DNA of 23,922 nt from Rhodoferax sp. UBA5149 (GCF_002413825.1 NZ_DHXT01000011.1:4260-28181), one strand, 5' to 3'. Positions 15,560 to 22,728 are shown, counted from the first letter of the stretch. Numbers and translations: made by a program. The notes: generated by a model not told the origin, from the sequence alone.

Positions 15560-16198
15560 ATGAACCGCAACGTCACCATTGCCATCAGCGTTGTCGTTTT
15601 TCACATTGCCATGCTGTGGGCTCTGCAGACCGGATTGCTGCGTCGCACGGTCGAGGTTTTCGTACCGGCCGAAATCCTGAGCGAATTCATTGAACCACCC
15701 GCGCCCAAAATCGTGCCGCCACCACCGCCACCACCCAAGCCCGTCAAACAACCGGTCGCCAAAGCGCCGCTCCCCGTTCCGGCCCTAGCGCCCCAGCCGC
15801 TGGCCATTGCAGATCCGACACCGTCGCCCAACGCCCCGACCGGCGTCACCACGCCACAACCGATCACCCCGCCGGTTGCAGCCCCGGTGGCCGTCGCGCC
15901 ACCTGCCGCTGCCCGCGACGAGTTGCCGTCCAGCGACGCCGACTATCTGCAAAACCCCAAGCCGCCCTACCCCGCTTTAAGCAAACGACTGGGCGAACAG
16001 GGCAAGGTCATGGTGCGTGTTCTCATCAGCCAGGACGGCACGGCGCAAAAAGCAGACATCAAGCAATCCAGCGGGTTCGAGCGCCTGGACCAAGCCGCCC
16101 TGGCAACGGTACTGCGCTGGCGCTATGTGCCTGGCAAGCGTGCTGGCGTGCCAGAAACCATGTGGTTCAACGTGCCGATCAATTTCGTCCTCGAATAA
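15560..16198 (+). CDS. tonB: TonB family energy transducer
   Basis: Transmits the proton-motive force from ExbB-ExbD to outer-membrane siderophore, heme or cobalamin receptors. The start at 15560 (MNRNVTIAIS) gives 212 residues; a TTG at 15533 would add nine. One N-terminal membrane anchor (about 5-24) carries a histidine, H15, as in functional TonB. A Pro-rich periplasm-spanning region follows, including a run of seven prolines (53-59) and many Pro-Ala/Pro-Val repeats to residue 115. The C-terminal TonB domain (about 135-212) has PPYPALSKRLGEQGKV, GFERLDQAAL and WRYVPGKRAGVP. It leads the tonB-exbB-exbD operon. Confidence 0.95.
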   Translation: MNRNVTIAISVVVFHIAMLWALQTGLLRRTVEVFVPAEILSEFIEPPAPKIVPPPPPPPKPVKQPVAKAPLPVPALAPQPLAIADPTPSPNAPTGVTTPQPITPPVAAPVAVAPPAAARDELPSSDADYLQNPKPPYPALSKRLGEQGKVMVRVLISQDGTAQKADIKQSSGFERLDQAALATVLRWRYVPGKRAGVPETMWFNVPINFVLE

Positions 16199-16223
16199 TT
16201 TCCATCTTTTCTCTGGAGAATTT

Positions 16224-16934
16224 ATGCATTCACAACTTGGCCTGATCAACGTCTGGAACCAGGGCGACTGGATCACCAAAATCGTGGCCTTGGTATTGCT
16301 CACCATGTCGCTGGCTTCCTGGATGGTCATCATCGTGAAGGCCCTTGACATCCTGAAATACAAAAAACTGGCTGGCAACGCCGAAGACTTCTGGCACAGC
16401 GAGGACTTCGCCGCTGGGCTGGCCCGACTCGGCGGTGATGACAGCAGCCCGTTTCGCCAGTTGGCCCTGGCTGGGCGCGAAGCCACGGCCCATCACCGCA
16501 ACACCAAAGTGCAGTTGCACGACACACTGGACGCCAGTGACTGGATCACGCGCAGCTTGCGCAATTCGATCGACGACAGCACCGCGCGTCTGCAGTCGGG
16601 TCTGGCGGTACTGGCATCGGTCGGCTCTACCGCCCCGTTTGTCGGCTTGTTTGGCACGGTCTGGGGCATTTACCATGCATTGCTGGGCATTGGCGCAGCC
16701 GGACAGGCCACTATTGACAAGGTGGCCGGCCCGATTGGTGAAGCACTCATCATGACAGCGCTGGGCCTGGCGGTGGCGATTCCGGCCGTGCTGGGCTACA
16801 ACGCGCTGGTGCGCGGCAACAAATCCATTCTGACCAAGCTCAACCGCTTCGCGCATGACTTGCATGCCTACTTTGTCACCGGTGCCCGCATTGCCAGCGG
16901 TGACGGCAAAGTGGTGCCGATGAAGAAAGGTTAG
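16224..16934 (+). CDS. exbB: Biopolymer transport protein ExbB
   Basis: The proton-channel subunit of the Ton motor in the inner membrane. GGAG six bases before the ATG fixes the start; length is 236 residues. Three membrane segments are visible: near 17-38 (WITKIVALVLLTMSLASWMVIIV), near 125-150 (VGSTAPFVGLFGTVWGIYHAL) and near 170-190 (ALIMTALGLAVAIPAVLGYNALVR). The GLFGTVWGIYHA and EALIMTALGLAVAIPAV blocks are the MotA/TolQ/ExbB signature. The gene follows tonB by 25 bases and precedes exbD by 8. Confidence 0.97.
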   Translation: MHSQLGLINVWNQGDWITKIVALVLLTMSLASWMVIIVKALDILKYKKLAGNAEDFWHSEDFAAGLARLGGDDSSPFRQLALAGREATAHHRNTKVQLHDTLDASDWITRSLRNSIDDSTARLQSGLAVLASVGSTAPFVGLFGTVWGIYHALLGIGAAGQATIDKVAGPIGEALIMTALGLAVAIPAVLGYNALVRGNKSILTKLNRFAHDLHAYFVTGARIASGDGKVVPMKKG

Positions 16935-16942
16935 GAAAAATC

Positions 16943-17353
16943 ATGGCTTTTGGAACACAAGACGAACCCGATGAAGTGATGAATGAGATCAACATGACGC
17001 CCTTGGTGGATGTCATGCTGGTGCTGCTCATCATCTTCATCATCACCATCCCGGTGATGAAACACGCAGTCAACGTGGAGTTACCGCGCGCCACCAACCA
17101 GGCGCAGGACGTTAAACCACAGACCATCCGCCTGAGTGTGGATGCGCAAGGTAGCTACTACTGGAATGACGTCAAAGTGGAAGACGCCAGCCTGCCCGGG
17201 CTGCTGCAGGCAGAGGCCGCAAAAAATCCGCAACCCGACTTGCATATACGGGGTGACAAAGAGGTGCGTTACGAACGTGTGGCGCAAGCCATGGCCGCAG
17301 CGCAGCGTGCCGGTGTCAGGAAAATCGGGTTCATTACCGAGCCGAATAGCTGA
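16943..17353 (+). CDS. exbD: Biopolymer transport protein ExbD
   Basis: The partner of ExbB in the Ton motor; 136 residues with a GGA Shine-Dalgarno. A short cytoplasmic N-terminus leads to INMTPLVDVMLVLLIIFIITIP, a single membrane helix carrying the proton-binding aspartate D23. The periplasmic domain follows, with PDLHIRGDKEVRYERVAQAMAAAQRAGV. All functional hallmarks are present. It is convergent with the GlcG/HbpS-type gene across only 20 bases, and no terminator is apparent between them. Confidence 0.97.
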   Translation: MAFGTQDEPDEVMNEINMTPLVDVMLVLLIIFIITIPVMKHAVNVELPRATNQAQDVKPQTIRLSVDAQGSYYWNDVKVEDASLPGLLQAEAAKNPQPDLHIRGDKEVRYERVAQAMAAAQRAGVRKIGFITEPNS

Positions 17354-17373
17354 GCCGATAGCACCGGCTTGAA

Positions 17374-17781
17374 TCAAAGGCCAATCGCTGCAATACCCGC
17401 CCTGGCGATCTGGGCATCTTCGCTGGACTTGACGCCGCTGACACCGATAGCGCCCAGGCACTGACCGTCTTTCATGACCGGAACACCGCCTTCCAGCAGT
17501 CCCTTGATGTCAGGCGCGCTCAAAAATGAGGTGCGTCCACCGTTGATGACATCTTCGTACACTTTGGTTTCGCGTCGGCCCAGCGCTGCCGTGTGGGCTT
17601 TGGCGGGCGCAATGTGGGCAGAAATCGCTGCAGCGCCGTCCAGTCGTTGCAAGCACAACAAATGCCCGCCATCGTCGACGATGGCGATGGTGACGGCCCA
17701 GTTGTTTTTCAGGGCTTCGGCTTCGGCCGCCGCTGCCATGGCTTTGACGTCCGACAGTTCGAGAGTAAATTTGTTTTTCAT
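17374..17781 (-). CDS. GlcG/HbpS family protein (DUF336), possible heme-binding
   Basis: A 135-residue single-domain protein. The signature segments are AVTIAIVDDGGHLLCLQRLDGA, APAKAHTAALGRRET, and the C-terminal GGVPVMKDGQCLGAIGVSG. Relatives include GlcG of glycolate operons and the heme-degrading or heme-sensing HbpS of actinomycetes. No signal peptide is seen, so it is probably cytoplasmic. The start at 17781 (MKNKFTLELSD) matches the family; the open frame continues to 18036 without similarity. It is beside tonB-exbBD and feoAB, which makes a heme or iron role attractive, but GlcG-type proteins also occur in unrelated pathways. Confidence 0.85.
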   Translation of the reverse strand: MKNKFTLELSDVKAMAAAAEAEALKNNWAVTIAIVDDGGHLLCLQRLDGAAAISAHIAPAKAHTAALGRRETKVYEDVINGGRTSFLSAPDIKGLLEGGVPVMKDGQCLGAIGVSGVKSSEDAQIARAGIAAIGL

Positions 17782-17907
17782 GGGACAAGACCTGATTTTG
17801 ATGAAGAATCGAGCATAACGGCTGTCTGGCTGTGATTTGGCCCCTTTATGGGTAAAAGTATCCTTACGAAAAGTAGGCGCCCGATTTGAGTGATTTTCGC
17901 GAAAGCC

Positions 17908-17936
17908 CTTGATTCGCCCTAGAATCCACCCCATCT
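17908..17936 (+). promoter_or_regulatory. Candidate sigma32 (heat-shock) promoter before the YccA-like gene
   Basis: CTTGATT (17908-17914) and CCCCATCT (17929-17936) are separated by 14 bases. This matches the sigma32 pattern CTTGAAA, 13-15 bases, CCCCATnT in both elements and in spacing. It lies about 85 bases before the start codon. A sigma70-like alternative TAGAAT (17920-17925) has no good -35. Confidence 0.55.
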
Positions 17937-18022
17937 GCAGTCTGCAGGTCGTGGGACCTTGTGGGGCAGTTCGCAGTCGTCTGGCGACAAGCGCTGTCCT
18001 CAACTGATTTAGGAGTTTGACT

Positions 18023-18718
18023 ATGACTGACAACATTCAATCCATTGACCGCGGCTACGGCTATGTTGCGTCGGCTGAGCAGCGCAACAAAGTACTGCGC
18101 AACACCTATTGGCTGCTGGCTTTGAGTCTGGTGCCAACCGTGTTGGGCGCGTGGCTGGGCGTGGCCACCGGCATCACCCGCTATTTGGGCGGTGGTTTGG
18201 GCATGATCGTCTTTCTGGGTGGCGCCTTCGGCTTTATGTACGCCATTGAGAAAACCAAGAATTCGGCCAGCGGTGTGCCGGTGCTGCTGGGATTCACCTT
18301 CTTCATGGGCTTAATGCTGTCGCGCATGATTACCATGGTGCTGGGCTTCAAAAACGGTCCTGACTTGATCATGACCGCCTTTGGTGGCACGGCCGGCGTG
18401 TTTTTTGTGATGGCCAGCCTGTCCAGCGTCATCAAGCGCGACCTCTCCGGCATGGGCAAATGGCTCTTCGTGGGCGCCGTGGCGGTGATGGTCGGCGGCA
18501 TCATCAACGTGTTTGTCGGCTCGACTGCGGCCATGATGGCTATCTCGGTGGCGGTTATCGGCATTTTCAGCGCTTACATGCTCTATGACCTGAAGCGCAT
18601 CGTGGACGGCGGCGAAACCAACTACATCAGCGCCACGCTGGCCTTGTATCTGGACATCATCAATGTGTTCCAGGCCCTGCTGGCCCTGCTTGGCATTGCT
18701 GGCGGTGAGCGCGATTGA
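18023..18718 (+). CDS. Bax inhibitor-1 / YccA family membrane protein
   Basis: A 231-residue inner-membrane protein with seven predicted helices, from about residue 27 to the C-terminus. AGGAG seven bases before the ATG at 18023 decides the start over the TTG at 18017. Family features are VASAEQRNKVLRNTYWLLALSL at the N-terminus, GFTFFMGLMLSRMI, and the final block AYMLYDLKRIVDGGETNYISATLALYLDIINVFQALLALLG, which holds the conserved acidic residues of the TMBIM fold. E. coli YccA modulates the FtsH protease; the same role is inferred here. A sigma32-like promoter precedes it and a strong terminator follows. Confidence 0.93.
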   Translation: MTDNIQSIDRGYGYVASAEQRNKVLRNTYWLLALSLVPTVLGAWLGVATGITRYLGGGLGMIVFLGGAFGFMYAIEKTKNSASGVPVLLGFTFFMGLMLSRMITMVLGFKNGPDLIMTAFGGTAGVFFVMASLSSVIKRDLSGMGKWLFVGAVAVMVGGIINVFVGSTAAMMAISVAVIGIFSAYMLYDLKRIVDGGETNYISATLALYLDIINVFQALLALLGIAGGERD

Positions 18719-18737
18719 ATTACTTTAGCACCTGCTG

Positions 18738-18766
18738 AAAAAAAGACCCTTCGGGGTCTTTTTTTG
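18738..18766 (+). terminator. Rho-independent terminator after the YccA-like gene
   Basis: The stem AAAAGACCC (18741-18749) pairs perfectly with GGGTCTTTT (18754-18762) around a TTCG tetraloop, with seven T in total on the 3' side and a run of A on the 5' side. It starts about 20 bases after the stop codon and may work in both directions. Confidence 0.95.
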
Positions 18767-18834
18767 TTCCCGCGGACAGCGCTCAATACGCCGCACAATT
18801 TGCCGATAACAATGTTATTCCTCTACCTCATCCT

Positions 18835-19245
18835 ATGACCTTGCGCCTGCTCATCACTGCTATCGTTCTGCTGCTGGCTGGCTGCGACATCCCCGGCATG
18901 GGGGCTGATCCGAAAATTGCACAACGCGAGGCTGAAGCCAAAGCCATTGGTGGTGGCTGCAGATACGGATTGCGCAGCATCGAGGATTGCTACAGTCTCA
19001 ACGAGGGCGCTTCCAAGGCTGACATGTTCACCGGTTGGAAAGATATGGACCAATACATGCGCGAGAACAAAATTGAGGGCATTCGCGCCACCGTGGACAA
19101 CACGGAGCCGGAAGAAGAAATCGTGGAAGACAAGAAGCCCAAGGCCGGCGTCAAAGAAAAACCGTCCGAGACCAAACCGAAAAGCGCCGACAAGGCCGGG
19201 CCCAAATCGACCGACAAGCCGGTCGTCAAGGCAGGCGCGCACTGA
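18835..19245 (+). CDS. Small lipoprotein of unknown function
   Basis: A 136-residue protein with a clear lipoprotein signal: basic N-terminus, hydrophobic core LLITAIVLLLAGC and lipidated Cys at position 17. The residues after Cys are DIPG, so the +2 Asp could act as an inner-membrane retention signal by the E. coli rule. The middle part has two further cysteines (GGGCRYGLRSIEDCY, about 40-54) that may form a disulfide. A highly charged Lys/Pro/Glu/Ser tail covers about residues 90-136. I do not recognise the family. A 13-bp palindrome lies 17 bases upstream. It is convergent with rlmD. Confidence 0.75.
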   Translation: MTLRLLITAIVLLLAGCDIPGMGADPKIAQREAEAKAIGGGCRYGLRSIEDCYSLNEGASKADMFTGWKDMDQYMRENKIEGIRATVDNTEPEEEIVEDKKPKAGVKEKPSETKPKSADKAGPKSTDKPVVKAGAH

Positions 19246-19273
19246 TTTTGCAGACGCTCGGCAGGTAGCGCGG

Positions 19274-20707
19274 TCAAACCTCCAGTTCAAACACCGCCAT
19301 GCTCTCCACATGGGCCGTGTGAGGAAACATGTTGACCACGCCGGCAGCGGAACATCGATAACCCGCCTGATGCACCAGTAAATCGGCATCGCGCGCCAGC
19401 GTGGACGGGTTGCAACTCACATAGACAATCCGTTTCGGCGGCGTCCAGTGCTCGGCGCCCGGCGTCGGTGGATTGGCGATGGGGTCCAGCTTTTGCTGGT
19501 GCAAGTCCGCTAACGCCTGGACCAGGGCCATTGCGCCCTCACGCGGCGGATCGACCAGCCATTTGTCAGCGACCCCGTCCTGAATCAGCACAGCAGGTGT
19601 CATCTCAAAAAGGTTTCTTGCTACAAAATTAGTAGCTGCTAGCGCATGATTGACGGGAGCTAGCGCCTTGTTTTTCATATAATTTTCGCGTGATCGCGCC
19701 ACCAGCGTCTCACTGCCCTCCACGCCCAGCACCTCTCGCGCCTGCGTCGCGATGGGCAATGTGAAATTGCCCAAACCACAGAACCAGTCGATCACCCGTT
19801 CATCTTTTTGTGCGTCCAGCAGTCGCAAGGAACGCGACACCAGGACCCGGTTGATGTGCGGGTTGACCTGCGTGAAATCGGTCGGTTTGAAAGGCATATG
19901 GATGCCGAACTCCGGCAGGTCGTAACTCAGCTCCGCGCCCCCTTCATCGAGCAGATGCACGGTCTCTGGCCCCTTGGGCTGCAACCACCACTGAACCCCG
20001 GCATGGCGCTTCGCAAATTCACGCAGCAAGCCCAGATCCCCCTCACTCAGAGGCTCCATATGACGCAGCACCAGCGCGATCACGGTGTCGCCACAGGCCA
20101 GCTCGATCTGTGGAATGGTCTCCATCGCATCCATCGAGGTAATGAGCGCGCGCAAGGGCAGCAGCAAGTCGCTCACATGGGGCGGCAGCACGAGGCACTC
20201 TTTCATGTCGGCCACATAGCCGCTTTTGCGTTCATGAAAGCCGACCAGCACCGTGCCCTTCTTGCGCACATGCCGCACCGAAATCCGCGCCCGGTAACGG
20301 TAGCCCCAGGCCGGGCCTTCAATCGGCCGCAAAATATTGTCGGCCTTGACCTTGCCCAGATGCCACAGGTTGTCTTCCAGCACCCGCTGCTTGACGGCTA
20401 CTTGGGCGCCGATGTGCAGATGCTGCATCTTGCAGCCGCCACAAGCGCCTTCATGCAGCCCAAAATGCGGGCAATCGGGTGTGACACGCTGCGAGGACTC
20501 GCGGTGAATCGCGGTCACCACGCCCTGCTCCCAGTTGTTTTTCTTGCGGTGCACATTGGCGCTCACCCATTCGAACGGCAAGGCGCCCTTGATGAACACC
20601 ACCTTGCCATCTGCCCGGTGCGCCACCCCTTGCGCTTCCAGGTCCAGCGACTCAACCAGAAGCCAGTCGGGCGGAAAATTATCAGTTTTTTTGATTTCGT
20701 CAGTCAT
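19274..20707 (-). CDS. rlmD: 23S rRNA (uracil-1939-C5)-methyltransferase RlmD
   Basis: Makes m5U1939 in 23S rRNA using SAM. From ATG 20707 it has 477 residues; a TTG at 20782 overlapping the rpoS stop would add 25 without similarity. A short TRAM-like N-terminus is followed by the 4Fe-4S cysteines C79, C89, C92 and C171. The SAM-binding motif is WFCGLGNFTLP (308-318), DPPR follows at 386-389, and catalytic C432 lies in VYVSCNPSTLARD. Residues about 343-363 are encoded by copy 2 of the dispersed repeat and lengthen the region between the SAM-binding strands by roughly ten residues compared with E. coli RlmD. No residue of the active site appears lost. Confidence 0.95.
   Translation of the reverse strand: MTDEIKKTDNFPPDWLLVESLDLEAQGVAHRADGKVVFIKGALPFEWVSANVHRKKNNWEQGVVTAIHRESSQRVTPDCPHFGLHEGACGGCKMQHLHIGAQVAVKQRVLEDNLWHLGKVKADNILRPIEGPAWGYRYRARISVRHVRKKGTVLVGFHERKSGYVADMKECLVLPPHVSDLLLPLRALITSMDAMETIPQIELACGDTVIALVLRHMEPLSEGDLGLLREFAKRHAGVQWWLQPKGPETVHLLDEGGAELSYDLPEFGIHMPFKPTDFTQVNPHINRVLVSRSLRLLDAQKDERVIDWFCGLGNFTLPIATQAREVLGVEGSETLVARSRENYMKNKALAPVNHALAATNFVARNLFEMTPAVLIQDGVADKWLVDPPREGAMALVQALADLHQQKLDPIANPPTPGAEHWTPPKRIVYVSCNPSTLARDADLLVHQAGYRCSAAGVVNMFPHTAHVESMAVFELEV
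19619..19682. repeat. GCTA-hairpin dispersed repeat, copy 2 (inside rlmD)
   Basis: The hairpin GCTAC-AAAATTA-GTAGC (19620-19636) is followed by GCTAGCGC (19638-19645), GACGGGAGC and a second GCTAGCGC (19658-19665), then TTTTTCATATAAT. On the minus strand it is read in the rlmD frame as NYMKNKALAPVNHALAATNFVA. Over 17 codons 38 of 51 bases agree with copy 3, without gaps and in the same frame. The AT-rich hairpin arm stands out from the GC-rich gene around it. Confidence 0.85.
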
Positions 20708-20778
20708 GCCGGTATTGTCCCCGAAAGGTTTCTGGCCCTCCTCCGGCTTGCCGCGATCGCTATCGAATGGGGTGGCCT

Positions 20779-21822
20779 TCAAAGCAGGGCTTGCTGCGTG
20801 ATGCCGCGCCGCTCCAGATAGCGCTTGAGTTTGGACAATGCCTCGTTCTGCACCTGGCGCACCCGTTCGCGGGTCAGCCCGAGACGCGCACTGAGCACTT
20901 CCAGCGTCTCGGGATCACGGTCATGCAAACCAAATCGCCCTTCCAGAACTTCTTTTTCCCGCTCGGTCAAGGTGCCAATCCAGTCTTCCAGCAAGCGCGC
21001 CACCTCATGAACCTGGGTCACACCCGAGGGGTCCATCGTGAGTTCATCCACCAGGGCGTCCCCCAGCGTCTGATCCGCGCCCGACCGATCCATGGCGGCG
21101 TCCAACGATCTGGGCGGCTCGGACAGGGCCAGCAAATCGGCCACACTGGCCGTGTCACGGCCCAATAAAGCGGCAATACTTTCCACACGAATGCCATCGG
21201 GCTGACTCGCCACGAACACGGCATCGTTCTCCAGCGTCCGGCGCGCGCGCAGCACTTGCTGCAATTCCCGGACCACGTTCACCGGCAGACGCACCGCCCG
21301 GCCTTGGTAGATCAGGGCACGCTCGACCGACTGACGAATCCACCAGGTGGCATAGGTGGAGAAGCGGAATCCGCGCTCGGGCTCGAACTTGTCAATCGCA
21401 TGCATGAGACCCAGGTTGCCTTCCTCGATCAAGTCAGACAAGGGCACGCCGCGCCCCAGATAGGCCTTGGCGATACTCACCACCAGCCGCAGATTGTGTT
21501 CAATCATGCTTTGGCGGGCAGCAAAGTCGCCGGCGCGGGCCTTGGTTGCGAACTCGAACTCTTCTTGGGCCGTGAACAGCTCGGTGCGCCGCACGTTGCG
21601 CAGGTAAACGGTCAGCGCGTCGCCCGACTCGCCGGATTCGTCCGATTCGTTCGCCATGTCTGCCGTCGGCATGAGCTCCGAGGGAAGTTGATTTGCTACA
21701 AAATCAGTAGCTAGTGACGCAATATTGACGGGGGCTATAGGCGAATTTTCTATATGATCTGACGCACCGCGTGTCGGGGGTCTGGCGGCTGGGCCATGGC
21801 CATTCACGGGACGTTTTTTCAC
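20779..21822 (-). CDS. rpoS: RNA polymerase sigma factor RpoS
   Basis: The general-stress/stationary-phase sigma factor, 347 residues. Region 1.2 is DALTVYLRNVRRTELFTAQEE (about 69-90). Region 2 carries the core-binding and -10 recognition helices (DLIEEGNLGLMHAIDKFEPERG, then FRFSTYATWWIRQSVERAL). Region 4 has LTEREKEVLEGRFGLHD and the helix-turn-helix LSARLGLTRERVRQVQNEAL. IYQGRAVRLPVNVVREL marks RpoS rather than RpoD. The start is GTG at 21822, with GGGA nine bases before it; no in-frame ATG is near. Residues about 22-43 come from repeat copy 3, in the unstructured part before region 1.2. It lies 12 bases after nlpD, the usual proteobacterial arrangement. Confidence 0.96.
   Translation of the reverse strand: MKKRPVNGHGPAARPPTRGASDHIENSPIAPVNIASLATDFVANQLPSELMPTADMANESDESGESGDALTVYLRNVRRTELFTAQEEFEFATKARAGDFAARQSMIEHNLRLVVSIAKAYLGRGVPLSDLIEEGNLGLMHAIDKFEPERGFRFSTYATWWIRQSVERALIYQGRAVRLPVNVVRELQQVLRARRTLENDAVFVASQPDGIRVESIAALLGRDTASVADLLALSEPPRSLDAAMDRSGADQTLGDALVDELTMDPSGVTQVHEVARLLEDWIGTLTEREKEVLEGRFGLHDRDPETLEVLSARLGLTRERVRQVQNEALSKLKRYLERRGITQQALL
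21694..21759. repeat. GCTA-hairpin dispersed repeat, copy 3 (inside rpoS)
   Basis: The hairpin GCTAC-AAAATCA-GTAGC (21695-21711) is followed by GACGCAATATTGACGGGGGCT and then TTTTC and ATATGAT. Read on the minus strand in the rpoS frame it encodes DHIENSPIAPVNIASLATDFVA. It has the same orientation and frame as copy 2, and 36 of 50 bases agree with copy 1. Confidence 0.85.
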
Positions 21823-21834
21823 GGCATGTTCCCA

Positions 21835-22728
21835 TCACCTGGCCGGCAGGTACTTCGCCGGGTCGACCGGCTTGCCATGTCGGCGAACTTCAAAATGCAG
21901 CTTGACGCGATCCGCGTCGCTGCTGCCCATCTCGGCAATCTTCTGGCCCTTGCGGACCGACTGATCTTCCTTGATCAGCAGGGTCTGATTGTGGGCATAA
22001 GCCGTCAGGTAAGTGTTGTTGTGCTTCAAGATGATCAGGTTGCCATAGCCACGCAATCCGGCCCCGACATACACCACGCGACCGTCCGCCGCCGCCAGCA
22101 CGGGGTCGCCCGCCGCGCCGCCAATATCCAGGCCCTTGTTCTTGACCTCATCAAACCCGGCCAGCACGGCGCCGTTGGTCGGCCATATCCAGCCAATTTC
22201 ATCTTCTGCCGTGGCCGTAGCCGCGGGTGCAGGCGTCGAACTGGGGGGGGGAGCCGATGACGCATGCTTGTCCGCACTGGCCGCCGACGCAGGCGCGGTC
22301 GCGATCGGTGTGGCGCTGGCCAAGGTGACCGGCTTCGTCACAACCCCATTGCTGGCACTGACGGTCGGTGGCATCACCCGTAACACCTGGCCGATTTCAA
22401 TACGATTGGGGTTGTCCAGGGCACTCCAGCGGGCAATGTCCTTGGACGATTGCCCGTGGTCCAGCCCGATCCGGATCAGGGTGTCACCGGGCTTGACCGT
22501 GTAATAGCCGGGCTTGCCCGCATTCTCAAATCCAGGCAGTTGCTTGACGGCCGGTGTGGTGGGGTCCATCGCCACGGGCGCGGGTCTGCCGATGCCGGTG
22601 CCACGGTCTTCCACCGGCGCGCGATTGATGACCTTGGAGCCGCACCCCCCCAGCAACACGCCAACCACCACGACCACCAAAGCTGAACCCAAGCGAGAAC
22701 TCAAACCATACATACGAAATCCCTTCAT
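21835..22728 (-). CDS. nlpD: Lipoprotein NlpD (LysM plus M23-like domain)
   Basis: A 297-residue lipoprotein that in E. coli activates the amidase AmiC during cell division. The signal peptide ends in LLGGC with lipidated C29. A LysM peptidoglycan-binding domain covers about 73-118 (GYYTVKPGDTL to QVLRV), then a Ser/Ala/Pro linker (about 120-190), and a LytM/M23-fold domain (about 195-297). The zinc ligands are incomplete: the first His is replaced in NKGLDIGG, and the C-terminal HxH motif reads KLH. It is therefore probably an activator and not an enzyme, as in E. coli. The ATG overlaps the pcm stop (ATGA). The linker is encoded in part by a run of nine C. Confidence 0.94.
   Translation of the reverse strand: MKGFRMYGLSSRLGSALVVVVVGVLLGGCGSKVINRAPVEDRGTGIGRPAPVAMDPTTPAVKQLPGFENAGKPGYYTVKPGDTLIRIGLDHGQSSKDIARWSALDNPNRIEIGQVLRVMPPTVSASNGVVTKPVTLASATPIATAPASAASADKHASSAPPPSSTPAPAATATAEDEIGWIWPTNGAVLAGFDEVKNKGLDIGGAAGDPVLAAADGRVVYVGAGLRGYGNLIILKHNNTYLTAYAHNQTLLIKEDQSVRKGQKIAEMGSSDADRVKLHFEVRRHGKPVDPAKYLPAR
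22243..22251. repeat. Homopolymeric G9/C9 tract inside nlpD
   Basis: Nine consecutive G on the plus strand (nine C on the coding strand) encode three prolines in the linker of NlpD. A change of one base by slippage would shift the frame before the LytM-like domain. Confidence 0.9.

Noticed and set aside
18181..18564. A 127-codon minus-strand frame opposite the YccA-like gene
   Set aside because: It is a shadow of the membrane helices of the true gene, with a composition (Thr/Pro/Ala/Met) typical of such shadows.
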